The notes: generated by a model not told the origin, from the sequence alone. A stretch of DNA of 64,000 bases from Flavobacteriaceae bacterium (GCA_024644745.1 JAHEHF010000007.1:1-64000); one strand, 5' to 3'; shown: positions 8,459 to 18,304, counted from the stretch's first letter. Translations and numbers: made by a program.

Positions 8459-9061
8459 ATGAAAATTTTAGTTATTGGAGGCATGGGCACCATTGGTAGA
8501 AAAGTTTCCGCACATTTGAATGAAAAGCACGACGTCATCATCGCAGGAAGGAACAGTGGTGACTTTCTTTTGGATATAAAAGATAATGAGTCGATCAGAG
8601 AGGTGCTTGAAAACATACCTTCTCTTGACTCAATTATCTGTGTTGCCGGAGAGGCCAAATGGGATGATTTTAAGGATTTAACCGAAGAAGACCATTATAT
8701 TGGCATCAAAAGTAAATTAATGGGACAGGTCAATTTGGTTCGTATTGCACAGGATTATCTCAAATCCAGGGGTTCAATAACTTTAAGTACCGGCATCCTT
8801 GCTGATGACCCGGTTCTCAGGACCACAAGTGCTGCCCTGGTGAATGGTGCCATACACAGCTTTGTAAAAGCCGTTGCCCTTGAAATAGAAAACGAAATAA
8901 GGGTCAATGTTGTGTCTTTAGGACTCGTTGAAGACGCATACGAAAAGTATAAGGACTTTTTCCCCGGCCATAATCCGATTCCGATGACCAAGGTGGTCAA
9001 TGCTTATGTGAGGAGTGTTGAGGGCAAAGGCAATGGTGAGATCATAAGGGTATACGATTGA
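8459..9061 (+). CDS. Short-chain dehydrogenase-like protein lacking the catalytic Tyr-Lys pair
   Basis: This 200-residue classical SDR has the Rossmann motif GGMGTIG (residues 7-13), an NAD-ribose segment and the catalytic-region serine (ITLSTG). Where YxxxK is expected, the sequence reads TTSAALVNGAIHSF, so both Tyr and Lys are replaced. Members with this ASAALVNGA-type segment are widespread among bacteria, so it is a subfamily trait rather than decay. Whether they are true oxidoreductases is uncertain. It is convergent with the TonB receptor gene (34 bases between stops). Confidence 0.75.
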   Translation: MKILVIGGMGTIGRKVSAHLNEKHDVIIAGRNSGDFLLDIKDNESIREVLENIPSLDSIICVAGEAKWDDFKDLTEEDHYIGIKSKLMGQVNLVRIAQDYLKSRGSITLSTGILADDPVLRTTSAALVNGAIHSFVKAVALEIENEIRVNVVSLGLVEDAYEKYKDFFPGHNPIPMTKVVNAYVRSVEGKGNGEIIRVYD

Positions 9062-9095
9062 ATAAGCGTTAATACCTGTTTGTCTTCTGAGAGAA

Positions 9096-11549
9096 CTAAA
9101 AAGTGCCGATAACTGTAAAAGAAAAGTTTCTTCCCGGTGCACTGATGGCAGATGCAAATTCCTTGTAGTGGTGATCCATGATATTGTCAACATTGATCAA
9201 TAGATCTAAAGATTTTGATGTTTTGATCCTCATGTAGTAATTTAATGTATACCATGAAGGACTTCCGTAATAAGCCTGTTCCTGCAGTAAATACGGCGTT
9301 TCCTCAATATTGTCAATGCCTTCAGAAATGTTGTAGTCTTCGGCTTTTTTCTTTCCGTTAAATGCCATATTAACTCCTGTTTCAATTCTGTTTCTCACAT
9401 AATTGAATGCCACATTTCCGAACAAAGGAGGAATTGATGATAAAGGTTCTCCTGTATCGTAGGCTGCTCCTTTTGTATAAGTGAATGATGCCCTGGTGTT
9501 CCAGTTGTTCGACAGCTGAGCTTTGAAATTGAAAGTTCCTCCATATACATAGGCATTGTCCATATTCACATTTGCGACTACATTGCCCTCTTCTCCGTCA
9601 TAGATAATTGTTGAACTTCCATTGATCTCAAATGGCGCCCTGACAATATAATTATTGAGCAAGGTATAATAGGTTGTTATACCTATATAAGTCCTTTTCT
9701 CATCAAAGTATTTCAAAACCCCTGCCTCAAAATTATAAGCAAATTCTGGCTGGAGGTCTACATTGGGAACTGTTACATCACCTCTCTTTTCTCTTACTTT
9801 TCCTATGTCGTCAATATTTGGAGACCTGAAACCTGAAGATAATACCCCATTGATCTGCCAGAATTGATTTGGCCTGAATATGTAACCAGCCGTTGCAGTA
9901 ACCGCTGTATTCATCGTTTTGATGTCACTGTCAGGCAGGCTTATAAACGTTGTATCAACCCATTTTGCGGTTAAAACCGTGTTTGTCAAACGAATTCCCG
10001 TGTTCAAGGTAGACTTCTTGCCAATATCCTGTCTGTAGCTTCCGTAGATCGCCGAACTCAGATAACTACTCCCTCCGTCGGGATATCTTGTCTGCACCAC
10101 AAAATTATCTTTTACCCCTAAAATGGTATTACCGGCAACGTCCAGTACATCTCCCCTTGACCTTGAATTGACATCATTATAGGCCACTTCAAAACCATAA
10201 CCAAAATTCCTGCGGATCTCAGGGTCAAAATCGACAGTAAAATCACCGTTTAAACTATAAACCTGTACCTTTTCAAATTCTGAAGACCTGTTCAGACTGC
10301 CAAATGCCCGATCGATGCGAGATTCCTTGATGTTTTGATATGCGGCGGTAAAAACGCCTTTGTCTAACCATTTCTTGTCGGCATTCATAATAAATTGAGT
10401 GGAAAATAAAAATCGGTCCTGAGGGCCGTAATACCATTCGGCAAATCTCAGTTCTCCGTCTCTCCTTTCTGTAAGCTTGTCAAATCTGTTGATCCGGGAT
10501 GATGTGCTGTATTGCAGATTGAACAGCAACTCATTCTCCTTTTTAAGTGGTACAAACAATTTTTGCAAAAAATCCGTTTGCTGGTAGCCCACATTTCTCT
10601 GTACACTCGGGTTATCATTAGCCACCGGCTCAGGATTGAAATAGCTGTCTGTATTGTCAGAATATTCATCCTGCAATCCCCAGTTGTCAAAATTATGCGG
10701 ACGGTATTTCCCCATTTTCAGATCTCCGAAACTGCTGTGGGTAATACTCGTAAAGGAGGCTATTTTTTTAAACTGCAGTTCAACAGACCCGTTAATTGTA
10801 TTTTCGCTGTTCACCGTGCTGTACCTTCCCATGAATTCAAGGTTTACATTGGGTCGTTCAGAAACTTCCGGCTTTCGAGTATAATACTGTATCACTCCTC
10901 CAAGGGCGTCAGATCCGTAAATCACAGAGGAGGGCCCAAAAATGACTTCTGTTTTTTCAAGCATACTCGGAGCTACGGTTATCGAGTTTTGTACATGGCC
11001 TTTTCTGTATATGGCATTGTTCATTCGTACTCCATCTACCACGAGTAAAATTCTATTCGATTCCATGCCCCTTAACACAGGGCTACCTCCCCCAAACTGG
11101 GTCTTTTGAACTTTGACACCGGGTATATTGGCAAGCATATCTGCAGAAGTCTGAGGCACTGCATTCTGTATTTCCTTGATAGAATAGACAGCCACTTCCT
11201 CGGCGATTCTCTCTCTTTCTAAATTGCCTTTGTCTGCCGATAAAAAAACCTCGTTGAGCAACTCGGTCTTGAACTGAAGAAAAACGGTGGTGAAATCTTT
11301 TCTGATCTGTTTTTTGAGCAACTCAAACTCGACATAACTGACATGTTTAAAAGTAAGCAGTTCCATTTCATCAAAAATACCCAAATCAAATATTCCGTTG
11401 CGGTCGGAAACAACAGATTTCGTGCCGTCCTCATTAGTTACCTGAACATTTTGAATCGGGAACTCAGAATCCTTATCCACAACAACGCATTTTTGCGCAT
11501 AAGAAAAATGTCCTAAGAGGACAATTAGTACGGCATTAAGAAATTTCAT
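9096..11549 (-). CDS. TonB-dependent outer-membrane receptor, heme/iron type
   Basis: The 817-residue protein has a signal peptide ending SYAQ, a carboxypeptidase-regulatory-like domain (about 20-95), a plug (SADMLANIPGVKVQ, then LRGMESNRILLVVDGVRMN) and a 22-strand barrel ending in an aromatic residue (VIGTF). The plug segment and the barrel pair FRSPN / VPNVDLQPE correspond to the FRAP and NPNL boxes of heme/hemoglobin receptors, although the histidine often found between those boxes is not present. No TonB box neighbour or heme lipoprotein gene is adjacent, so the ligand is uncertain. It overlaps the 3' end of recO by 14 bases. Confidence 0.88.
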   Translation of the reverse strand: MKFLNAVLIVLLGHFSYAQKCVVVDKDSEFPIQNVQVTNEDGTKSVVSDRNGIFDLGIFDEMELLTFKHVSYVEFELLKKQIRKDFTTVFLQFKTELLNEVFLSADKGNLERERIAEEVAVYSIKEIQNAVPQTSADMLANIPGVKVQKTQFGGGSPVLRGMESNRILLVVDGVRMNNAIYRKGHVQNSITVAPSMLEKTEVIFGPSSVIYGSDALGGVIQYYTRKPEVSERPNVNLEFMGRYSTVNSENTINGSVELQFKKIASFTSITHSSFGDLKMGKYRPHNFDNWGLQDEYSDNTDSYFNPEPVANDNPSVQRNVGYQQTDFLQKLFVPLKKENELLFNLQYSTSSRINRFDKLTERRDGELRFAEWYYGPQDRFLFSTQFIMNADKKWLDKGVFTAAYQNIKESRIDRAFGSLNRSSEFEKVQVYSLNGDFTVDFDPEIRRNFGYGFEVAYNDVNSRSRGDVLDVAGNTILGVKDNFVVQTRYPDGGSSYLSSAIYGSYRQDIGKKSTLNTGIRLTNTVLTAKWVDTTFISLPDSDIKTMNTAVTATAGYIFRPNQFWQINGVLSSGFRSPNIDDIGKVREKRGDVTVPNVDLQPEFAYNFEAGVLKYFDEKRTYIGITTYYTLLNNYIVRAPFEINGSSTIIYDGEEGNVVANVNMDNAYVYGGTFNFKAQLSNNWNTRASFTYTKGAAYDTGEPLSSIPPLFGNVAFNYVRNRIETGVNMAFNGKKKAEDYNISEGIDNIEETPYLLQEQAYYGSPSWYTLNYYMRIKTSKSLDLLINVDNIMDHHYKEFASAISAPGRNFSFTVIGTF

Positions 11550-12261
11550 TAAAGACTTCTTTTAACACTTTTAATGATCTGGGACTTTTAAATCCTGGTA
11601 AATGAAATTCGTAGTACAGTAATAATACTTCCAACATTGCCTGACGGTCACCGGAATTCCATTTTAGTCCTACCATATCATCAAATTTTGTGCCGATTAG
11701 CAGTCTGAAAAGAATTAATTCCCTTCCCGCCACATAATTTCTCAATGGCTTGAAATCTGTGAAATATCCTTCTTCCAGATCAAAGTAATTTGAAGTTATG
11801 TTTTTTAGATCAGGTGCGAAGCCAAGATACTTTGTCAAACCCACTAAAAAAACCAAATGGAAATTAGCGAAATCCTTGTTTTCGTCCAGCCATCTAAGCG
11901 ACGATTGAATATAGGAGAACATGGTCGGGTTCCTCTCCTCTTCCCGCAAGGCATAAGCAAGAACCTCAGCAAGAAACAAGGCAATTGACTGCTTGTATAT
12001 ATTCGAAGCAATGGTTTGATACAGATAGGCAGCCCTTACTTCTCTGATACTGTTCAGGTTCCCTTTGTTATTGTGAACTGCTGAAATATCGATCTGGCTC
12101 AATGGCTGAAAATAACCGGGTTTTAACTTTTTGGACTTTGTCTTTAAGATGCTTCTGAGGAGGTAGGATTTCATTCCTTCCTCAGTCAGGCATTTTACGA
12201 TCAGGTCGGCTTCCCCATACTTGAGTGAGGTCAGCACAATCGCTTTGGTTTTGATCTGCAT
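11536..12261 (-). CDS. recO: DNA repair protein RecO
   Basis: The 241-residue protein opens with KTKAIVLTSLKYGEADLIVK, the N-terminal OB-fold of RecO, followed by YFQPLSQIDI and a helical C-terminal domain. RecO loads RecA onto SSB-coated DNA with RecR. The four-cysteine zinc site of many RecO proteins is absent, as is usual in Bacteroidota. It lies 14 bases downstream of porZ on the same strand, an arrangement that recurs in flavobacteria, and its end overlaps the TonB receptor gene. Confidence 0.92.
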   Translation of the reverse strand: MQIKTKAIVLTSLKYGEADLIVKCLTEEGMKSYLLRSILKTKSKKLKPGYFQPLSQIDISAVHNNKGNLNSIREVRAAYLYQTIASNIYKQSIALFLAEVLAYALREEERNPTMFSYIQSSLRWLDENKDFANFHLVFLVGLTKYLGFAPDLKNITSNYFDLEEGYFTDFKPLRNYVAGRELILFRLLIGTKFDDMVGLKWNSGDRQAMLEVLLLYYEFHLPGFKSPRSLKVLKEVFNEIS

Positions 12262-12275
12262 CTCCCTTTACACCT

Positions 12276-14612
12276 TTAATTGATGATGGCAATTTTTGTT
12301 GATGAGGTTTCCGAATTATCCGGGCTTGTCAGCAGCACGATATAAACCCCTGAGGCCACCTTTTTGCCTCTCAGATTGGTTTTGTTCCAGATGACTTTAC
12401 CCCCTTTTAATTCCTGTCCTATTTCAACGTTGGTCTCATGGACCAGTCTTCCTGATATATCGAGGATCTTAACATTGGTACCCCTGGGCAAATGGGTGCC
12501 GTTTCTTCCGTCAATCGTAATAAATTCATGTTCTTTTTTAGCCGGATTCGGAAAGGCGTAGACCTCATCAAGCCCTTCACCAAACGGAGCCACATTGCTG
12601 TTAAATGCAACAATCCCTTTTTCTGTTGCAAAGAATACCTTTCCCCTGCTGTCGTCCACCTTTATTTTTAAAATCCTGTTGGAGGGAAGAGGAGAATTGT
12701 CCTTATTGAAATTATAAAGGGTCTCGCTTCCTGAAGGATTCGTTCCCAAAACACCTCCTGTGTCAGTGCCAAACCATTTGTTTTCGGCACCATCAATGGC
12801 TATAGAATTAACAGGCTGGTCGCCTAAAAGTTTCTTGGGTATGCCATTGTCTTCAACGATAACGGGTTGGGCATCATACAGTTCTTCATCGAACAGCCCT
12901 CCGGCATTGGCATATACCACAAGTCCCTTCTGTGTTCCGATCCATACCCTGTTGTTTCTGTCAACAGCGAGTGTTCTGACATTGAGATCGGGCAAAGACC
13001 CTTTTGTGGCCTCTGTAATAAGTGCCTTTTTACGCTCACCCGATTCATTGAACACAAGGGCACCGTTCCTTCGTGAACCGATCCATATGCTTCCGGTATT
13101 GTCAACCACAAGCTCTGACAATCCCCGGGCCGGGTTCGTTATGACCGAACTCATATCAAATTCCTTCCAGGCCCCGTTGGTGTCATATTTCTTGACTCGC
13201 TTCTGCACCCAGGCATTGGCGATCCATAAATTTCCTCGCGCATCAAAAGCAGAGCCGTTGATCCTGATGCTTTTATCAGGCGACCCCTCCGGATACAGGT
13301 CTTCAAGCCCGCTGTTGGTGTCATCCCACAATACCTTGGCTTCATCATCTTCAACGATCAGGATCCCGCTTCCCCATGAACTGATGTAAACTCTGTTTTC
13401 CACAAAGGGATCCATTGTAACATGCACGAGGTCCACCGCGGGAAATTGAGGATCATAAGTTTTATTGACCCATGGGCTTTTATCTACCACAGAACCATTA
13501 TAATGTGCATAACCCAGTCTTTTGCGCAAGGGGGTATAAGCAAGATCATAACCTCCGTAAACCACCCAAAGATGATTATTCCCGGCAGTAATTGAAAACA
13601 CCTGATTAGATGCGGGTCCTTCAGGGTGGATCTCCTTGTATTCAGCTTCAAAGAAGCGCTGATTCAAAATTCCAAAACGCTCTGTACCCAAAAAAATATT
13701 CTGATCCCTGGCAAATGCAGTGTGCAAAGTAAAATCATAAGCATCAGAAGATATGGCCTCATATTGCTGGGTATTGTTTTTATCAAGAACAATGGCCCTT
13801 TTTTGCAAGGAAACGGTCAACAATGTTTCAGAAGCCCTTAAATTTAAAATAGTGCTGTCAAAATTTCTTACTTGCTGCAAGGCATCGATGGAAACCAATT
13901 CATACAGTGTCCCCTGTTTGGAAGTGTAAATTTTCTCATTAAAAACCTGTACAGATAAAAAATCGCCTTGCAATATTCCCTCGGGCTGAAGCCAGTTTTT
14001 ATAATCGATCAAATTGGGATTGGTCACATCTGCTGAATAAATTCCTTTTTGGGTCACAGCTACAATAGTCTCATTGAAGATGGCCGTTTCATTGACGAAA
14101 ACCGGAGTCGAATTTTCATTGATATAAAAAGTATCTCCAAAGTTCAGTGTCAGAATATCATAGGAAACGATTCCAAAAGGAGTTGAAAGATAAAGCATGT
14201 TCTCATATTCAGAAATATGATTGATTTGCTTCTGACCTGTAATATCGAGCCTTTCTATGTCATTGGCGATGGTTATCTTTCCCTGAGGGTCAATAATTTC
14301 AATCAATCCGGATTGGTATCCGATCACAAATCTGTTCGTGGATTCGCTGTAATGAAGACTTGTGGTCTCTTTGCCCGATAAACCGTGAACAGAGGAGATT
14401 TTTTCGGTATCACCGCTCTCAATATCATATATGAATGCTGCATTGTCTGCAATGGCATAGACCCTGTTTTCTATGACCAGGAAATCCTTTACATTATTAT
14501 AGGAGAAAAAGTCTTCCCAGGAGCCGCTGAAATCTGTTTGTGAAAACAGACTTTGCAAGCCGACACAAAAAAGCAATAATATAATAAAGTCCTTTTTGAG
14601 GAAAAGAGACAT
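12276..14612 (-). CDS. porZ: PorZ-like beta-propeller protein of the type IX secretion system
   Basis: The 778-residue exported protein (signal peptide ending LFSQ) has many propeller-type repeats such as NRVWIGTQKGLVVY and NLWIANAW. Its C-terminal T9SS-type domain begins VYAFPNPAKKEH and ends SGVYIVLLTS...TKIAIIN. Length and architecture (two propellers plus a C-terminal domain) match PorZ, the surface component that supplies anionic LPS to the attachment complex in Porphyromonas; the adjacency to recO supports this. A two-component-regulator-propeller protein of other function is the alternative. A TATCTTTG box lies just upstream. Confidence 0.82.
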   Translation of the reverse strand: MSLFLKKDFIILLLFCVGLQSLFSQTDFSGSWEDFFSYNNVKDFLVIENRVYAIADNAAFIYDIESGDTEKISSVHGLSGKETTSLHYSESTNRFVIGYQSGLIEIIDPQGKITIANDIERLDITGQKQINHISEYENMLYLSTPFGIVSYDILTLNFGDTFYINENSTPVFVNETAIFNETIVAVTQKGIYSADVTNPNLIDYKNWLQPEGILQGDFLSVQVFNEKIYTSKQGTLYELVSIDALQQVRNFDSTILNLRASETLLTVSLQKRAIVLDKNNTQQYEAISSDAYDFTLHTAFARDQNIFLGTERFGILNQRFFEAEYKEIHPEGPASNQVFSITAGNNHLWVVYGGYDLAYTPLRKRLGYAHYNGSVVDKSPWVNKTYDPQFPAVDLVHVTMDPFVENRVYISSWGSGILIVEDDEAKVLWDDTNSGLEDLYPEGSPDKSIRINGSAFDARGNLWIANAWVQKRVKKYDTNGAWKEFDMSSVITNPARGLSELVVDNTGSIWIGSRRNGALVFNESGERKKALITEATKGSLPDLNVRTLAVDRNNRVWIGTQKGLVVYANAGGLFDEELYDAQPVIVEDNGIPKKLLGDQPVNSIAIDGAENKWFGTDTGGVLGTNPSGSETLYNFNKDNSPLPSNRILKIKVDDSRGKVFFATEKGIVAFNSNVAPFGEGLDEVYAFPNPAKKEHEFITIDGRNGTHLPRGTNVKILDISGRLVHETNVEIGQELKGGKVIWNKTNLRGKKVASGVYIVLLTSPDNSETSSTKIAIIN

Positions 14613-14627
14613 CTTTTAGATTTTGTT

Positions 14628-14635
14628 CAAAGATA
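14628..14635 (-). promoter_or_regulatory. Bacteroidota -7 promoter box for porZ-recO
   Basis: On the minus strand the bases read TATCTTTG, an exact TAnnTTTG match, 15 bases before the porZ start. This implies a short leader. No obvious -33 TTG. Confidence 0.5.
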
Positions 14636-14676
14636 TTTATTTCCTTTGAATGTAGGTTTCTTAAATCGATACAGGT

Positions 14677-14684
14677 TATTTTTG
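14677..14684 (+). promoter_or_regulatory. Bacteroidota -7 promoter box for the 14708 gene
   Basis: TATTTTTG matches TAnnTTTG exactly, 23 bases before the ATG at 14708. It forms a divergent pair with the porZ box at 14628-14635. Confidence 0.45.
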
Positions 14685-14707
14685 AATTTCATCAAGACAT
14701 TAATAAA

Positions 14708-15097
14708 ATGAAAAACATGGCAAGCTCCCTGATCATTGTTTACCTGATCATAAGTTTCGGATTTTCTGTAGCTGAAAAATTAACAAGGTGGAACAAGAGT
14801 AAAGCCTATTACAGGGTCCATTTCAAAGGCACCTGGATTGAAAACAAAATTTCCTTATCGCTTTTGATGGTGATCCTGCTTGAAACCATAAGCATGGGAT
14901 TATGCATTTTGGGGCTTTATGATTTGCTTCAAAGCGGAGCGAGATACTGGGCCTCTGTCGGGCTGTTTTCTGTCTCGATTACCCTCATAATGCTCATGGT
15001 AGGACAAAGAATAGCCCAGGATTACTCCGGGGCTATGAATATTACTGTTTATTTTGTGTTAACCGTTCTGGGGCTGTACTTTCTGGAATCTTTTTAA
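14708..15097 (+). CDS. Small integral membrane protein, DoxX-like
   Basis: The 129-residue protein has four hydrophobic segments (about 5-22, 45-68, 80-100, 108-127) with an N-terminal GFSVAEKLTRW segment like that of DoxX-family membrane proteins. Function unknown. Its stop codon overlaps the stop codon of the convergent OmpA-family gene (15094-15097). Confidence 0.7.
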   Translation: MKNMASSLIIVYLIISFGFSVAEKLTRWNKSKAYYRVHFKGTWIENKISLSLLMVILLETISMGLCILGLYDLLQSGARYWASVGLFSVSITLIMLMVGQRIAQDYSGAMNITVYFVLTVLGLYFLESF

Positions 15098-18000
15098 TAA
15101 GAATTCTGTAAATCCAATTTGGTCACGGCCATTAATTCTCCTTCAAGAAATACCTTTACTGGATAAACTCCCTTTTCAAAATTACTTCCCCTTCGCTGAA
15201 TGAACATGGTCACATCTACGTCGTGGTTGTTATAGTTTATGATGGCATGATCGGTATACTTGGTCTCCGTTTCACTGTCTTTCATTTTGAAAATTCCTTT
15301 GGCCTCCTCTACGATTCCTTCAGGGTTTTGCAAAACCAAATGTGCCTCTTTCTGACCCGAATGTACCTTTTCATTGCTGAGCAGTTTAAAACTTACCTTA
15401 ATAAGATCCGTTTTATTCGCATTATTGGTTTTTTGATATTTACCATTGCCATTCATTTTCATGGCTGTTATCCTGACATTGTCAACACTCAGGTTTTCCT
15501 CCATCTCTGCGACCTTTGACTCTATTGGTGTAGCCACCTTCATCTGCTCCGCATCATTATTGGTTCGTGGGGCATGCGCCAGTTGTCTCTCGGCCCTTGA
15601 AGAACTGCTTCCAGCAGTCCTGTTTCTGCCATTCATCACCATCAGGTCTCTAAAACGCTTTTTAAAATGTAAAACGTTATTCTTATACTCAATGATATTA
15701 GACCAGCCCGTTTCTTCTAATTCTTTGGCTTTGGTAATCACCTCTGCAATTTTTCCTTTTTCAACCTGCAGCGAATCCGACAATTTCGGGTATTTTGGAA
15801 TTGCTTCCTCATATTTCTTTTCAAGTGCAGTAAGCTGCTCAATCATTTTGACCTTTTCTGTGCCGATATAATTCAATACCTTATTACTTTCAGGATTGGT
15901 CGCCACGATAGATGAATTATAATTGATAATCACCGCTTCCTTAACTTCCTTTTCAGGCAGCTCTTCGGTTGCAACAGCAAGTTTTGCATATTCCTCCTTC
16001 TCTTCTTCTATCAATGATTTCTCTTCTTGCACTGCTGCTACCTCGGGCTCATTTTCAATTTCATGATCCTCCGAAACTTCTGAAATCTCTTCGTTTTGAG
16101 CAATTTCGCTTGTTTCTTTCAAAGGCGCCTCTATCACTTTTTCAACTATTTCTTCTTGCTCCTCCGCGCTTATTGCCAAGGCTTCAGTTTGCATTTCTTT
16201 TTCAACTACTTCTTCATTCTCCTCTGCACTTATTGCCAAGGCTTCCGTTTGCATTTCTTTTTCGGCTACTTCTTCTTGCTCCTCTGCAACCTTAACCACA
16301 GCTTCCGGTTCTTTTATAACTGCCTTTTTAAGCACAACTGGGGCGGTAATTTCATGATCAACTGCTGCTACTTTTAGTTGCGATGTTTTTGGTTTTTCTA
16401 TGGCAGTCACTTTTTCCATCTCTGCTGGAACTTCAACCACATTTTCAACTGTTTCCTCCTCCGCAACTTCATTTGCTGCGAGGGCTTCCTCAGCCAGATT
16501 TTCGGTTGAATTCACCTCGGTCACTTCTTGCTTCTTTTCTATATGCTCCGTTTCAAAAACTTTCTGAGCTTCTTGTTTATGCTCCTGCAATGCGACTTTG
16601 GTTTTCGGTTTGCTTTGATTTTTCTGTTTACCAACATCAGGAATGTTTACAAAATTAAATTCCGTTCGTCTGTTCATCTGATGTGCTTCATCCATACACT
16701 CTACACCATTCACACACTGGTTGATCAATTTTTCTTCACCATATCCTTGAGACCTTATTCTGCTCTCATCAATACCCTGCGCTTTCAAATATTCAACTGC
16801 AGCTCTTGCACGTCTTTTAGAAAGTTCGATGTTATAGGCATCTGATCCCTGTGAATCTGTAAAAGATGAGGCCTCAATAATAAGGTTGGAATTCGTCTTC
16901 ATGATATCCACGATCCTGTCCATTTCTCTTGCAGCTTCCTGTGTAATGGTCGCAGCGTCAAATTCATAATAGATTGGTGACAAGCTTTCAACCGCGGGTT
17001 TCTTCCTGGCGATTCTGCTCAGGTCCATATTGGTGTGTAAGGCTGTATGATAATTCTCTTCCAGAATTTCGATCCTCTTTTTATCGTCCAGATAATTTGG
17101 GTTTGAGGCGATCAACTGGTATTCTTTTGCACAGGAAACGGTAAATTTATAGGTTCCGTCATTATAGGTAGAAACTGATTCAATTAATTCTCCTTCAAGG
17201 GTATAAAGATCTACGGTTGCTCCCGAAAGCGCCTCATAAGATTCTTTGTCTCTTACTTTTCCGTCTACTGTTATAAAACAATCAACAGGTCTGACATCTT
17301 CTTCAAGTGTAAAAGAATAAAGATCATTAAAACCTTCACCCTGTAAACGATTTGATGTAAAAAATCCCTGATTGTTGTCTTCGTTCACGATATAGGCAAA
17401 ATCATCATTGATACTATTAATAGGTGAAGCCAGCTGGTATACTTCTGAGGTTGAGTTCTCAAATACCTCAACAGCAAAAACATCAAGTTTCCCCTGGCCT
17501 TCATGGCCGTCTGATGAAAAATACAAAATGTTTTCCTTAGTAATATAAGGAGTGGTCTCATTCCCTTCGGTGTTCACATTTAGGCCAAGGTTTCTTGGTT
17601 TACTGTAGTTGCCGTCATCCAAAATATCAACAACAAAAATATCAGTATTTCCTTTGGAGGGCAATCTGTCAGAAACAAAATACAATTTGCTATCATCAGC
17701 ATTTAGCATCGGATAGCCTGTAGAATTTTTATTCTTATTAAATGGAAGCTTTTCAATATTGGACCAATTTCCATCCTCGTCGACATCTGCTTTATATAAG
17801 GTCAGTCTTTTGTTTTTTGGTAAATTTTGTTTCTTTAGTTTCTTCCAGTATTTGTTTCTGCTAAAGTAAACGGTTTTTTTATCCTTGGTATAAGCAACAC
17901 CCGTCTGATTGAAATTTTTATTAATTTCCTTTGAAACGCGTTTCACATTTTTTATTTCACCGTCAAAATCAATATCTCCGACAAAAAGATCTTTTCTCGG

Positions 18001-18198
18001 ATTGTAATTTTTTCGAGCCGATGTAACTTTGTGATCGGCCGATGTAAATATCAATTTATTTTCATCCAGAATAGCAACTCCGTAATCAGAGTTTTTCTTA
18101 TTCACCTCTAAAAACTTAATTTGATACTTGCCCATTGACTGTCCTGCGACTTGCAAAAAGCTGGCTAGAAAAAAAATAAATATGGATCCCCTTTTCAT
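15094..18198 (-). CDS. OmpA-family protein with PD40 repeats and a long acidic repeat tail
   Basis: The 1034-residue protein has a signal peptide (SFLQVAGQ) and then WD40-like PD40 repeats (about 35-300, e.g. KLYFVSDRLPSKGNTDIFVV and LYFSSDGHEGQGKLDVF). A carboxypeptidase-like Ig domain (about 310-395) precedes the OmpA peptidoglycan-binding domain (about 404-520, with FTDSQGSDAYNIELSKRRA). After the OmpA domain, where such proteins normally end, it continues for about 500 residues: a Glu/Ala/Val-rich low-complexity stretch (about 540-750) with tandem 20-residue repeats, a coiled-coil-like part and a C-terminal beta-rich domain. The N-terminal layout resembles OmpA proteins associated with PorP/SprF partners, but no porP-like gene is adjacent. 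Confidence 0.85.
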   Translation of the reverse strand: MKRGSIFIFFLASFLQVAGQSMGKYQIKFLEVNKKNSDYGVAILDENKLIFTSADHKVTSARKNYNPRKDLFVGDIDFDGEIKNVKRVSKEINKNFNQTGVAYTKDKKTVYFSRNKYWKKLKKQNLPKNKRLTLYKADVDEDGNWSNIEKLPFNKNKNSTGYPMLNADDSKLYFVSDRLPSKGNTDIFVVDILDDGNYSKPRNLGLNVNTEGNETTPYITKENILYFSSDGHEGQGKLDVFAVEVFENSTSEVYQLASPINSINDDFAYIVNEDNNQGFFTSNRLQGEGFNDLYSFTLEEDVRPVDCFITVDGKVRDKESYEALSGATVDLYTLEGELIESVSTYNDGTYKFTVSCAKEYQLIASNPNYLDDKKRIEILEENYHTALHTNMDLSRIARKKPAVESLSPIYYEFDAATITQEAAREMDRIVDIMKTNSNLIIEASSFTDSQGSDAYNIELSKRRARAAVEYLKAQGIDESRIRSQGYGEEKLINQCVNGVECMDEAHQMNRRTEFNFVNIPDVGKQKNQSKPKTKVALQEHKQEAQKVFETEHIEKKQEVTEVNSTENLAEEALAANEVAEEETVENVVEVPAEMEKVTAIEKPKTSQLKVAAVDHEITAPVVLKKAVIKEPEAVVKVAEEQEEVAEKEMQTEALAISAEENEEVVEKEMQTEALAISAEEQEEIVEKVIEAPLKETSEIAQNEEISEVSEDHEIENEPEVAAVQEEKSLIEEEKEEYAKLAVATEELPEKEVKEAVIINYNSSIVATNPESNKVLNYIGTEKVKMIEQLTALEKKYEEAIPKYPKLSDSLQVEKGKIAEVITKAKELEETGWSNIIEYKNNVLHFKKRFRDLMVMNGRNRTAGSSSSRAERQLAHAPRTNNDAEQMKVATPIESKVAEMEENLSVDNVRITAMKMNGNGKYQKTNNANKTDLIKVSFKLLSNEKVHSGQKEAHLVLQNPEGIVEEAKGIFKMKDSETETKYTDHAIINYNNHDVDVTMFIQRRGSNFEKGVYPVKVFLEGELMAVTKLDLQNSY
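16141..16320 (-). repeat. 60-base tandem repeat inside the OmpA-family gene
   Basis: Three consecutive 60-base units (16141, 16201, 16261) align. The first two are nearly identical, and the third matches in its first half. They encode the repeated protein segment VEKEMQTEALAISAEE. The exact 60-base period keeps the frame. Confidence 0.85.
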
Positions 18199-18304
18199 AA
18201 TATAATACTTATAATCGTTTGTATTTCAAATATTTGCTTTAGTAATCTACCGTTGATGAACTTTTAAATGAAATCTTTTTTTCCGATATTTCACTCATTT
18301 CAAC

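Noticed and set aside
12760-13389. 209-residue plus-strand frame opposite porZ
   Set aside because: It is antisense to a gene with strong propeller and sorting-domain features, and has no plausible start signal or motif.
15446-16845. Several plus-strand frames opposite the acidic repeat region of the OmpA-family gene
   Set aside because: They are Leu/Phe-rich antisense readings of a Glu-rich low-complexity segment, a known artefact.
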